Assembly (NCBI GenBank): GCA_910579675.1
Contig: CAJTUF010000007.1
Coordinates: 1 to 64,000, forward strand
DNA length: 64,000 nucleotides
Origin: an uncultured Muribaculaceae bacterium
GTDB lineage: Bacteria; Bacteroidota; Bacteroidia; Bacteroidales; Muribaculaceae
Direction of reading: 5' to 3'
The notes beneath the pieces were generated by a model. The model ran no database searches, was not told where the DNA came from, and worked only from the letters and a program-made list of their open reading frames with translations. The stretch's first letter is position 1; each line of letters starts with the position of its first letter. The position numbers and the translations under genes are program-made. This document shows positions 7,273 through 15,259 of this stretch, in pieces.

Positions 7273-8430
7273 ATGTCATTCGGTGATTTTCTTTTAAACA
7301 ACCTCACGGAGTTCTGGCATCTGACAGGCTTCTACAATGCCACCTGGCAGCATTTTGTCATGCTGGCTGTGGGTCTATTCTTCATATGGCTTGCCATCAA
7401 GAAGAATTTCGAGCCCATGCTTCTTGTCCCCATCGGCTTCGGTATGCTTATCGGCAACATACCTTTCAACACCGAGGCCGGTCTTGAGATCGGTATCTAC
7501 GAGCAGGGCTCGGTGCTCAACATCCTCTACAATGGTGTGAGCGCAGGCTGGTATCCGCCGCTGATTTTCCTCGGCATCGGAGCCATGACCGACTTCTCTG
7601 CCCTGATCGCCAATCCTAAGCTGATGCTTATCGGCGCAGCCGCCCAGTTTGGTATCTTCGGTGCCTACATGGTGGCTCTCGCCATCGGCTTCGCTCCCGA
7701 TCAGGCCGGTGCCATAGCCATCATTGGCGGCGCCGACGGCCCCACCGCCATCTTCCTTTCGTCGAAGCTGGCACCCAACCTCATGGGAGCCATTGCGGTG
7801 TCGGCCTATTCATATATGGCCCTTGTGCCGGTGATCCAGCCCCCGATCATGCGTCTTTTCACCACCAAGAAGGAGCGTCTGATCAAGATGCGTCCGGCCC
7901 GCGCCGTGGCTCAGAGCGAGAAGATCATCTTCCCCATCGTGGGTATGATCCTCACCTGCTTCGTTGTGCCTTCGGGTATTCCTCTGCTCGGTATGCTCTT
8001 CTTCGGCAACCTGCTCCGTGAATGTGGCGTGACCACCCGTCTGGCCAAGACAGCGTCGAACGCTCTGACCGATATCGTCACTATCCTCCTCGGTATGACT
8101 GTCGGTGCGTCGACCCAGGCCTCGGAGTTCCTGACACCCCAGACCATCTTCATCTTCTTCCTCGGCTTCATGGCGTTTATCATCGCATCGTCGTCGGGTG
8201 TTCTCTTTGTCAAGCTGTTCAATCTTGTACTCCCGAAAGAAAAGAAGATCAACCCGCTTATCGGTAATGCCGGTGTATCGGCTGTGCCTATGAGCGCCCG
8301 TATCTCCAATAACCTTGGTCTGGAATATGATCCGAGCAACTACCTGCTTATGCACGCCATGGGTCCGAATGTGGCCGGTGTGATAGGCTCGGCTGTTGCT
8401 GCCGGTGTCCTTCTCGGCTTCCTTGCCTGA
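7273..8430 (+). CDS. mmdB: Sodium-translocating decarboxylase beta subunit
   Basis: The 385-residue polytopic membrane protein belongs to the OadB/MmdB/GcdB family. The diagnostic motif GGADGPTAIF (about residue 155) contains the essential Asp of the sodium path; GNLLRECGV and a C-terminal MHAMGPNVAGVIGSAVAAG are also family features. It couples decarboxylation of carboxybiotin to export of sodium ions across the inner membrane, conserving energy during propionate formation. It is the last gene of the operon and is followed by a terminator at 8463-8523. Length is usual for the family. Confidence 0.97.
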   Translation: MSFGDFLLNNLTEFWHLTGFYNATWQHFVMLAVGLFFIWLAIKKNFEPMLLVPIGFGMLIGNIPFNTEAGLEIGIYEQGSVLNILYNGVSAGWYPPLIFLGIGAMTDFSALIANPKLMLIGAAAQFGIFGAYMVALAIGFAPDQAGAIAIIGGADGPTAIFLSSKLAPNLMGAIAVSAYSYMALVPVIQPPIMRLFTTKKERLIKMRPARAVAQSEKIIFPIVGMILTCFVVPSGIPLLGMLFFGNLLRECGVTTRLAKTASNALTDIVTILLGMTVGASTQASEFLTPQTIFIFFLGFMAFIIASSSGVLFVKLFNLVLPKEKKINPLIGNAGVSAVPMSARISNNLGLEYDPSNYLLMHAMGPNVAGVIGSAVAAGVLLGFLA

Positions 8431-8763
8431 TAAGTAACCGTCAATCAACAATTGCAATCCTACGCCCTGCGAGCTACGAGGAACTCTTTCCGCCAAAAGC
8501 CCGCAGGGCGTTTACTTTTTTCCCTATTCCAGGGATGACTCCCGTCGGCCGACGGGCGGTATGATTTTAAAAAGTGATGAATACAGCGCCATAGCCGAAC
8601 ACTCGCTGCGGTTTGTGCGTTGAAAAGACAAGCGGGCTGAAGAGTAGACCGCGACTAATCCTTTGTTCCATTTATCACCTGATCCGGCTAACGACTCTGA
8701 CCGGTGGATTCCACCGCTATCTATCATGAGTAGTCGCGTATCTATTTACCACACCCTGAAATT
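8431..8763. other. Intergenic region between mmdB and the 118-aa gene
   Basis: After the terminator the remaining 240 bases have no supported gene. There is a perfect 16-base palindrome, CCCGTCGGCCGACGGG, at 8541-8556 and a small hairpin GGTGG-ATT-CCACC near 8701. A promoter for the downstream gene must be here, but I find no exact TAnnTTTG; the closest is TAATCCTTTG around 8657-8666. Confidence 0.4.
8463..8523 (+). terminator. Terminator of the mce-mmd operon
   Basis: CGCCCTGCG and CGCAGGGCG form a 9-base-pair stem closing a loop of about 30 bases, followed by TTTACTTTTTT. It begins 32 bases after the mmdB stop. Confidence 0.75.
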
Positions 8764-9120
8764 ATGATTACCCAAAAAGTCATCGACACAATATACAGGA
8801 AGTACAAGAAGCGGCCTGCATCGCCCTACGATCTCAATATAGGGTTGCTTTTCGCTCCCGAGATGGACTGCCATAACATATCCATCGACGGCGACAATAT
8901 TTCGATAGGGTCGGTGAAGCCTGACTCGCCATTCCATACTATCGCCCTTGAAAGGATTCATGCCATACTTGAGTTTGAACGCCATGTTGCGATAGTCCTT
9001 CCCGCATCAATAATCTTTTTACAGAAGGATGCCCCCGGCATAAATATCCACATGAAGGCGTTGCGACCAAATCTGATGGACCGTATCAGGAGCAAATTTG
9101 CCGGAGTCGACGAAGACTGA
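8764..9120 (+). CDS. Hypothetical protein (118 aa)
   Basis: I do not recognise the family. The product is soluble, with no signal peptide or transmembrane helix and mixed alpha/beta composition. A hydrophobic strand (HVAIVLPASIIFL, about residues 77-89) sits in its second half, and basic residues cluster near the C-terminus (NLMDRIRSKF). Codon use resembles the neighbouring genes and the frame fills most of the gap before the next gene, which supports it being real. It is followed 74 bases later by a small membrane protein and then tcdA. Nothing in the context gives a function. Confidence 0.6.
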   Translation: MITQKVIDTIYRKYKKRPASPYDLNIGLLFAPEMDCHNISIDGDNISIGSVKPDSPFHTIALERIHAILEFERHVAIVLPASIIFLQKDAPGINIHMKALRPNLMDRIRSKFAGVDED

Positions 9121-9194
9121 CACACTTCGACCCACGCCGTTGCTTAATAGTCCTACGACGCTGCTTTAATCCCGATCACTCCCCTTCTCTAACC

Positions 9195-9614
9195 ATGCTT
9201 GCTTTGATATGGGCAGCCGTGAGCGCCCTGTTTTTCGTTCTTCTCAGTTATTTGCCCTCCCAATTGGTAGAGGGCGTCAATTCATGGAATATTTTTGGTG
9301 ATAATCCCGCGTGGGCCGCAATATATTGGGAAGGCACCGCGCTGGCTTATGCCGCAGTCTATGCCGGATGCGTCATCACCCATCGCCGGATGAATATCTC
9401 GCTTGTCGATTTCACGATATGGCTGCTCGGTCTGCTCATTGCTCCGGTGCTGTTGCATTTTATATCTCCCGCTCCCGGATCGGTGGGCTACATGGTTTGT
9501 CTTTATGTAGTTCCTCTCGCTTTTTGTGTCATCGCTCACTATCTCACACTACCATTGCGCCGCAGGATGAAAGAGCGTGATGCCGCTATCGGAAAGGAGT
9601 CTGAAAATGACTGA
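9195..9614 (+). CDS. Small four-helix membrane protein (139 aa), unknown function
   Basis: Four hydrophobic segments are visible (about 2-20, 42-62, 70-90 and 95-117), with a basic cytoplasmic loop HRRM between helices two and three and a charged, basic C-terminal tail. No catalytic motif is seen and I do not recognise the family. Its last bases overlap the start of tcdA (the tcdA ATG is at 9607), so the two are probably co-transcribed and translationally coupled. The function is unknown; overlap with tcdA suggests shared expression rather than a shared pathway. Confidence 0.75.
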   Translation: MLALIWAAVSALFFVLLSYLPSQLVEGVNSWNIFGDNPAWAAIYWEGTALAYAAVYAGCVITHRRMNISLVDFTIWLLGLLIAPVLLHFISPAPGSVGYMVCLYVVPLAFCVIAHYLTLPLRRRMKERDAAIGKESEND

Positions 9615-10356
9615 CATGCGCTTCAACCGTCTTGCTCTGCTTGCCAGAAAGGCAGGAATGGATCTCCTCGCAGAAGCGAGGGTGGCGGTGTTTGGTGTAG
9701 GAGGAGTAGGTAGCTGGACGGCAGAGGCTCTCGCCCGCTCGGGTGTTGGCCGTATTGATCTTATTGATGCTGATGTAGTGGCGGAGAGCAATATCAATCG
9801 TCAGTTGATGGCATTGAGCTCAACCGTGGGGGAGCCGAAGGCCGAGGTGCTCCGCCGCCGTCTACTCGATATAAATCATTCGGCCGATGTGAGAGTGCGG
9901 ATCGAACGCTATACTTCAGCAAATGCCGATACTTTCGATCTGACGGAATACACCCATGTGGTCGATGCTATCGACTCTTTGGCCGATAAGGCGCTCCTCA
10001 TCCTACGGGCCACCTCTACTCCTCATCTGAAATTTTATTCGTCGATGGGAGCCGCCCAGAAGCTTGATCCGTCAAAGATTCGTGTGGATGAGTTCTGGAA
10101 GGTCAAGGGGTGTGCGCTTGCGGCCGCACTCCGAAGGCGATTCAAGAAGAGCGGCGACTATCCACGGCGCAAATTCAAATGCGTGTTTTCGGAAGAGCAG
10201 TCAAGGCCGCGTTTCTCCGATGCCGATCCCGATGTTTCGGGAGCCATGATGTATGACAAGGTTGCAGTCAATGGAGCCGTGTGTCATATCACCGCCATAT
10301 TCGGCATGACACTCGGCTCTCTTGTGATCAACGACGTATTGTCGCGCCGCGATTAA
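9607..10356 (+). CDS. tcdA: tRNA threonylcarbamoyladenosine dehydratase (TcdA/CsdL)
   Basis: The 249-residue E1-like (ThiF-fold) enzyme has the nucleotide-binding GVGGVGSWTAEALARSGVG early in the protein, then DLIDADVVAESNINRQLMAL, the adenylate-binding signature. It uses ATP to cyclise t6A at position 37 of ANN-decoding tRNAs to ct6A. I chose the ATG at 9607 because GGAG lies 8 bases upstream and because this removes a ten-residue extension with no family counterpart. It overlaps the upstream membrane protein by 8 bases. Its 3' end overlaps the convergent zinc-binding protein gene by 4 bases (10353-10356). Confidence 0.93.
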   Translation: MTDMRFNRLALLARKAGMDLLAEARVAVFGVGGVGSWTAEALARSGVGRIDLIDADVVAESNINRQLMALSSTVGEPKAEVLRRRLLDINHSADVRVRIERYTSANADTFDLTEYTHVVDAIDSLADKALLILRATSTPHLKFYSSMGAAQKLDPSKIRVDEFWKVKGCALAAALRRRFKKSGDYPRRKFKCVFSEEQSRPRFSDADPDVSGAMMYDKVAVNGAVCHITAIFGMTLGSLVINDVLSRRD

Positions 10357-11255
10357 TCGGCATGTTGCTCGAGCGCTTCCACTACAGCATCGAGACCGCG
10401 CTGCCAATCATATTCGAGCGGGTTGAAGGTGACACACACAGCTCCGATATGACGCTTGACTGTAGCCGATAGGCGAGGGTCGTAGCTGCTTTGCTCAAAA
10501 AACACATTGACCCCTTCATCAATGGCCTTGTCGATGGTCGACTGGAGGGAGAGAAGCGAAGTCTCGCGATGATCGGCCGATACGGATATCTGCCTGAGCC
10601 CGTAGTCGCGTGCAAAGTAGCTCAACGAAGGATGCCACACCATGAATGCCTTGTCGGCGGCGCGTGAAAGACGCTCGCCATATGACTTGTCGAGCGAATC
10701 AAGCCGATTTGCCACCGAGTCATACCGGGCCTTATAGTAGGAGGCCCCCGAGGGGTCTATCTCGGTGAGGGTCTCTTTCATTTTGCGGGCCATGATTTTG
10801 AGATTGCGCACTGAACTCCATGTGTGGGGGTCGCCACCTGAGTGGTCATGGCCGTGGTCATGCTCATGTTCGTGGTCGTCATGACCGCAGTCATGAGTCC
10901 CCTCAATCAGCTCTACCCCCTCTGAAGTGTCGACACATTTCAGTTTCGATCCTATTTTGCGTGTCAGCTCATCCTCAAAAGGCATATTGCCGATCTGAAA
11001 CCATGCAGCGCTCTGCTCCAGATGGACGAGCGATGCGAGGGTAGGATCGTAGGTCTCCGGATCACCACCTCCAGCAAGAAGTGACGACACACTCACCCTG
11101 TCTCCGCCGATAGCTTCGAGCATCTGGCGTTGAGGCTCGATGCTCACAGTGACAGACAGAGGATATGACTGTGACGATGACTCAACCGGTCCGGCACACG
11201 AGTGGATAGCCATGGCGACGGCAACCGACGCTGTAAGCTTTAATAGTAGCTTCAT
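10353..11255 (-). CDS. Zinc ABC transporter substrate-binding lipoprotein (ZnuA-like)
   Basis: The 300-residue protein has a lipoprotein signal (AVAMAIHSCAG, Cys near residue 20), a cluster A-I metal-binding fold and a His/Asp-rich loop (about 120-140) typical of zinc-specific members. Metal-site candidates include His in GDPHTW and in MVWHPSLSYF, and Asp in SSYDPRL. The first ligand region, usually H-x-Y-E-P, reads ETYDP here, a variant known in Bacteroidetes homologues. It would bind periplasmic zinc for an ABC importer, but no permease or ATPase gene is adjacent, so partners must be elsewhere. It starts within the stop codon of the GNAT gene (TAATG), so the two are translationally coupled. 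Confidence 0.9.
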   Translation of the reverse strand: MKLLLKLTASVAVAMAIHSCAGPVESSSQSYPLSVTVSIEPQRQMLEAIGGDRVSVSSLLAGGGDPETYDPTLASLVHLEQSAAWFQIGNMPFEDELTRKIGSKLKCVDTSEGVELIEGTHDCGHDDHEHEHDHGHDHSGGDPHTWSSVRNLKIMARKMKETLTEIDPSGASYYKARYDSVANRLDSLDKSYGERLSRAADKAFMVWHPSLSYFARDYGLRQISVSADHRETSLLSLQSTIDKAIDEGVNVFFEQSSYDPRLSATVKRHIGAVCVTFNPLEYDWQRGLDAVVEALEQHAD

Positions 11256-11809
11256 TATCGACAGTTATAGACTATTGAACGTAGCCGGGTAGCGATGTCG
11301 GCAATATCCTGATCGTCGTCACCGCAAGTCATCAGCTTCATTTCCACTTTGTGGAGAGAGGAGGAGTAGGGAGGCTGGATATATACATAATCGTCATGAA
11401 GACGGAATCCGGAGCGGGTGTAAAAGCCGATGCGTCGGCAGGCCATATCGTTGTCGGGCTTTTCAACCTCCAGCACAACGGTGGCTCCCTCGGGAAGAAG
11501 CCGGCGAAGATCCGCCAAGATAGCTGCGCCGAGTCCACGTCCGCGCAGAGAGGGCACAGTGGCGAAATGCTCCACATAGAACAGACTATCGTCGAGCTGC
11601 CAGAGGGTGATAAATCCTGCAAATTTCCCTTCCGATTCGGCCACAAACAGCGATACTGGTGCATCGGAAGAGCTTACCATATGCTCAAGCAGGTGGAGCG
11701 GACGGCGCTCTTCGGGCGGAAAAGCGCTGAGATAGAGCTGCCTTACAGGCTCGGTCATAAATGGGGATCTGTGGAGCCGCACGGGGGCGGTGGAGGGTAG
11801 TGGATACAT
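11255..11809 (-). CDS. GNAT-family N-acetyltransferase
   Basis: The 184-residue protein has the acetyl-CoA-binding motif A of the Gcn5-related family, VPSLRGRGLGAAIL, preceded by a beta strand ending FVEHFATV-like and followed by the motif B region with ACRRIGFYTRSGFRLHDDY. The acyl acceptor cannot be deduced from sequence. It is the first gene of a two-gene unit with the zinc-binding lipoprotein; its TAA stop shares one base with the next ATG. A -7 box on the minus strand at 11840-11847 lies about 30 bases upstream. Confidence 0.88.
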   Translation of the reverse strand: MYPLPSTAPVRLHRSPFMTEPVRQLYLSAFPPEERRPLHLLEHMVSSSDAPVSLFVAESEGKFAGFITLWQLDDSLFYVEHFATVPSLRGRGLGAAILADLRRLLPEGATVVLEVEKPDNDMACRRIGFYTRSGFRLHDDYVYIQPPYSSSLHKVEMKLMTCGDDDQDIADIATRLRSIVYNCR

Positions 11810-11839
11810 ATTTTTTACAGAATTGTAACAAATTTCTTA

Positions 11840-11847
11840 CAAAAGTA
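11840..11847 (-). promoter_or_regulatory. -7 box for the GNAT-znuA-like unit
   Basis: TACTTTTG on the minus strand is an exact TAnnTTTG match, 31 bases upstream of the GNAT start. It is divergent from the plus-strand promoter at 11852-11878 in an 80-110 base region. Confidence 0.5.
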
Positions 11848-11851
11848 GTGA

Positions 11852-11878
11852 TTTTTCCAATTCTTTTCCGTAAGTTTG
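11852..11878 (+). promoter_or_regulatory. Promoter of the TPR-like membrane protein gene
   Basis: TAAGTTTG at 11871-11878 is an exact TAnnTTTG match, with a T-rich element near 11852 at the -33 position. Transcription would start about 11882-11884, which makes the ATG at 11890 nearly leaderless and favours the ATG at 11920. Confidence 0.5.
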
Positions 11879-11919
11879 CGTTGTTATAGATGGATGTATC
11901 TCATCTATCTGACCAAATT

Positions 11920-13278
11920 ATGCCAGATATTTCAATCATCACTCCCTCCAGGCTCATAAGAGCGGCAGCCGTAACCATCGCATTTGCATTGGCTATGGTG
12001 TCTACACCCGACCTTAAAGCCGAACTTATCGACGCCGATGCCGTCAAGGTATGGCAGGGTAAACTCGCCATAGCAGAAAATGCCGACGACAGTATTGCCG
12101 CGCTCTACAATCTCTTCGATCTAACAAAGCGCTACGATGCCGGTGTGTTTTCGTGCCCGTTGCTTGAGCTTAGTTCGCGCACCATGGACTATACGATATA
12201 TCTGGATGTGCTCCGCAAAGTGGCCAATCGCAATGCCCGCGATCAGAAGATGATGGATTCCCTCTACGAGGTGATCAAGGAGGTGCCTGCGAGCGACGAT
12301 CAGCAGGAGACTCTTATATTTATCGAGGTGAGACGACTGCAGGCCATGCTCAACAACATGCCTAAAGATGAGCGCTTCAGATATCTCTACGATCTGGTGG
12401 CCAATTACCGCGACGATCCATCGATGCCTCTTTATAGCCGCATACGCTCGCTCTACCTGCTCACAACGGTTCTCTCCAAGACGGTAGGCGGAGATATTTA
12501 CGACGACTATATGGATAGGCTCTATCTACTTATAAAGGAGCTGCCTGATCAGCTCGGTCCGCTCAGTTCCCTTTATTTCACTCAGGCATCAGTGTCGAGC
12601 ACTCTATCCGGCGAGTATGAGAGGGGAGCGGCTATCAACCGCAAGCTGCTCTCGATAATCCATTCGCTCAAGGCCCGCAATGAAGCCAATGGCTTTGCCT
12701 ATGCCAATTATAATAATAATGAGTATTCGGTGCTGAGGCGACTGATCACAAACTATCCGGCATTGCAGCAAGAGGAGATTGATTCCTGCTATATGCGCAT
12801 CAAGGAGCTGGTGGCGATCGACGACGAATTGAAGGAGGAGTATGCCACTGTGATGCGCGTTGAGGCGTTCTATCTTGTGGCCAAAAAGCGGTATGCTGAA
12901 GCTGTGAAGGCGATAGAGAAAGCGCTTGAGAAGGAAGAAAACGCCGACTATCGGTTGCGGCTCCTCCAGATGCTCATAGAGTGTGGCGAGAAAACCGCCA
13001 ACTCCGCCCTGCTATCATCTGCCCGCAAGCGCTATATCTCTGCTATGGAAGATTGTATGGACCGTCGTCAGGATGAGAAGATCACCGAACTGCAGTTGCT
13101 GCTTGATCTCACCACCGATTTCCGCGACCGTCTGTCGGACAGTGATGAAGACTATCAACACCAATTGGCAAGTCAGCGAATTATTATCAGCATTCTGATA
13201 GCGGTGGCACTGGCAGCTATGGCCACAGCAGGGGTCATGGTGGTAAGGAGCCGAAAAAGAGGCAGAAGGCATCAATAG
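11920..13278 (+). CDS. TPR-like helical protein with signal peptide and C-terminal transmembrane helix
   Basis: The product (452 residues from 11920; an in-frame ATG at 11890 would add ten) has an N-terminal hydrophobic segment (RAAAVTIAFALAMVS), a long all-helical middle rich in Tyr, Leu and acidic residues that looks like degenerate tetratricopeptide repeats, and a C-terminal helix IIISILIAVALAAMATAGVMVV followed by a basic tail RSRKRGRRHQ. This is the layout of the sensor half of Bacteroidetes membrane regulators, but no kinase or DNA-binding domain follows. It overlaps the convergent PCMD gene by 7 bases. The function is unknown; scaffolding or envelope sensing is inference. Confidence 0.7.
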   Translation: MPDISIITPSRLIRAAAVTIAFALAMVSTPDLKAELIDADAVKVWQGKLAIAENADDSIAALYNLFDLTKRYDAGVFSCPLLELSSRTMDYTIYLDVLRKVANRNARDQKMMDSLYEVIKEVPASDDQQETLIFIEVRRLQAMLNNMPKDERFRYLYDLVANYRDDPSMPLYSRIRSLYLLTTVLSKTVGGDIYDDYMDRLYLLIKELPDQLGPLSSLYFTQASVSSTLSGEYERGAAINRKLLSIIHSLKARNEANGFAYANYNNNEYSVLRRLITNYPALQQEEIDSCYMRIKELVAIDDELKEEYATVMRVEAFYLVAKKRYAEAVKAIEKALEKEENADYRLRLLQMLIECGEKTANSALLSSARKRYISAMEDCMDRRQDEKITELQLLLDLTTDFRDRLSDSDEDYQHQLASQRIIISILIAVALAAMATAGVMVVRSRKRGRRHQ

Positions 13279-14243
13279 GCGAGCGCCAGATTGTCGACGT
13301 AGAAAGTAAGTCCTTCAGTTCCGACGAATGGCTCTCCATTGCCTGAGCTGAGCATCACTATGATATGGGTCGGAGTGGAGTCGGGCGAATCGTATTTCTC
13401 TTCAATAACCGGCACGAGCTTACCCTTTGAATTGAAAGCGCAATACGCACTCTCCGCATTGCTCTGCAGCTTTAGCCATCCCACCTCTTTTACTCCCGAT
13501 GAGTTGCCGTAGTGGATGGGGATATGATGGGCATTGACCCAGTGTGTGCCCTTGTCGAATAGTTGCGCACCGGTGCCGACGCGCGAAGCGTGGAGCTTTC
13601 CGTCGGGTGTTTCCCACCTCTTCTGCAAAATCACGAAAGCCACAGCCGAGTCGCGCCCGGGAAGAGTTTTCTTTCCACCGAAGCCGGTCGATCTGACACG
13701 CGAGTCGGCGTCGGCAGGCATGTCCACCATATAGTCGAGCACGAGCGCCTTGGGTCTTTTGGTAAAAGGTATGCCCATCTCCATCTTGCTGTAAGGATTT
13801 TTGGTGCTGGTCACCGGCTCGATCATCCTGCCCAAAAACATGCTTCCTGCCACCATGACATCCATATTGATCAGTCCGAGTACTTTTACGCGCTCAAATT
13901 GAGTACACAGTTTGGCACACTTGTCGCCATGATTGCGCACGGCGGGATATACGGCATTGCTTCCCTTTGTGACGCCCGACATTTTGGCATACACATTGCT
14001 GGTGGCCCAGGGGACCCCCGGCGCATGGTAGGCCTTGTTGCCCTCGACAGTCTTTTCCGGCCCGACGGCATAGAGTGTTTTCTGTTTTCCACCTATCACG
14101 GCCGACTCTTTGATCAGTCGTGATGTCCAGCTATTGAAGTTGCCGTAGGGGAGTGGCTCTACGGTTTCGGCGATTGCGGTCATGGCGCTGAAAAGCGTGA
14201 TGGAGGCAACGGCCAATATCGGGATAATTGAATTTCTTGACAT
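13272..14243 (-). CDS. PCMD domain-containing secreted protein
   Basis: The 323-residue protein has a cleavable signal peptide (IIPILAVASITLFSAMTAIA) and then one domain matching PCMD (putative carbohydrate metabolism domain): PYGNFNSWTSRLIKE near the start and the C-terminal GLTFYVDNLALAY ending typical of the family's jelly-roll fold. PCMD proteins are common in Bacteroidetes polysaccharide loci and are presumed to bind or process glycans, but no reaction is established. It lies 26 bases downstream of the DUF3943 gene and is probably the last gene of a minus-strand run of envelope proteins. Confidence 0.8.
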   Translation of the reverse strand: MSRNSIIPILAVASITLFSAMTAIAETVEPLPYGNFNSWTSRLIKESAVIGGKQKTLYAVGPEKTVEGNKAYHAPGVPWATSNVYAKMSGVTKGSNAVYPAVRNHGDKCAKLCTQFERVKVLGLINMDVMVAGSMFLGRMIEPVTSTKNPYSKMEMGIPFTKRPKALVLDYMVDMPADADSRVRSTGFGGKKTLPGRDSAVAFVILQKRWETPDGKLHASRVGTGAQLFDKGTHWVNAHHIPIHYGNSSGVKEVGWLKLQSNAESAYCAFNSKGKLVPVIEEKYDSPDSTPTHIIVMLSSGNGEPFVGTEGLTFYVDNLALAY

Positions 14244-14269
14244 CTTGACTTGGTGTTAGGAGAGGTTGG

Positions 14270-15079
14270 TTAGAAGGTATAGGTGAGTCTTATTCCTCCA
14301 CCTGGATTTTGGCCGCCGGGGTTAATCCAGAAGCCGCTCGACAGAGAGGCTTTGGAGGCGCGCTCCACTTCTTCGTATCTCTGGTGTATCTTGTATTGTT
14401 CTTTGCGGAAATAACCGGTGACCTCATTGACAGGATCGAGGAAGAAGGCGGCGACATATCCCAGCACCGGCGATCCGAGGATCTCGTAACCGTGGCTCAC
14501 AATACTGCGCTTTGCGCGGTAGAAACATTCGCCTACCACGGCACCTACCACCGGGGTTATCACCAGATCCTGCACTGAGGGGATCTCATTGAATGCCTCG
14601 AAGCCATATTCCCAGAAGAGGGTGGAGATGGCAAAACTGTAGAGAAACGAGCCCCAGGTGTTGAATCCGCAACTGCGGGCGCTCATGTAGTAGGCGGCGC
14701 CGGCATATGGGTGGAGCACGTAGTTGAAGATAAACTTATCGTGATCCCAGACCGGGCCGGCCTTGACATGGTTGATCCAGCGTTTGAAGAGAGGCACTTG
14801 CCGGCGCTCGGCCTTACTCCAAGCAGTAGAGCCGTCAGGGAGGCTTTCAAGGATTATCATTGTTGTGATGCCACCGCCCACGAGTATACCGGTGTTGGCC
14901 CAGAGTTTACCCCAATTGGGCATGGATCGGGTGCGCGAATATGGGTAATCGTAGAGCGTGAGGTTGCGTCCGTTGAGCGGCATGGGCTCAGTGTAGAGCT
15001 CCGAGGCCGGTTCGGATGCCTGCATCATGGGCGCAGCAAGCAACAGATAAGCTATTATGAAACTTAGGACGCGTGACAT
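14270..15079 (-). CDS. DUF3943 domain-containing membrane-associated protein
   Basis: From the ATG at 15079 the product is 269 residues with a signal peptide (LSFIIAYLLLAAPMMQA). The DUF3943 core is clear: VWDHDKFIFNYVLHPYAGA, then SARSCGFNTWGSFLYSF, LFWEYGFEAFNEIPSVQDLVITP and VVGAVVGECFYR. A longer frame begins at a TTG at 15172 but adds a leader with no signal character, so I prefer 15079. The C-terminus ends GGGIRLTYTF, an aromatic ending typical of outer-membrane beta-barrels. Function is unknown; the family occurs in Bacteroidetes and Proteobacteria envelopes. Confidence 0.82.
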   Translation of the reverse strand: MSRVLSFIIAYLLLAAPMMQASEPASELYTEPMPLNGRNLTLYDYPYSRTRSMPNWGKLWANTGILVGGGITTMIILESLPDGSTAWSKAERRQVPLFKRWINHVKAGPVWDHDKFIFNYVLHPYAGAAYYMSARSCGFNTWGSFLYSFAISTLFWEYGFEAFNEIPSVQDLVITPVVGAVVGECFYRAKRSIVSHGYEILGSPVLGYVAAFFLDPVNEVTGYFRKEQYKIHQRYEEVERASKASLSSGFWINPGGQNPGGGIRLTYTF

Positions 15080-15189
15080 TGTCGGAGGAGTATGGATGAG
15101 ATGAGTGGATGTGTGTGTTTGAATAAGAGCAGTTGATGAATGGAATGATGTCCAATCATGCTTTTCTAACAAATGACTCCCGACAATGG

Positions 15190-15229
15190 TTCCGCCGCGT
15201 TGTCACATGAATGTAACAACGCGGCGGAA
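15190..15229 (-). terminator. Hairpin after the DUF4831 gene
   Basis: TTCCGCCGCGTTGT pairs with ACAACGCGGCGGAA (14 base pairs) around a 12-base loop that can itself pair (ACAT/ATGT). It begins 31 bases after the DUF4831 stop. There is no long U-tract, so termination may be partial. Confidence 0.6.
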
Positions 15230-15259
15230 TATAAGTATATAAGGAAACAGGTCTGGAAT

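Noticed and set aside
8524..8985. Two minus-strand short frames around the 118-aa gene
   Set aside because: No ribosome-binding site, one overlaps the plus-strand gene and terminator, and neither product resembles a known family.
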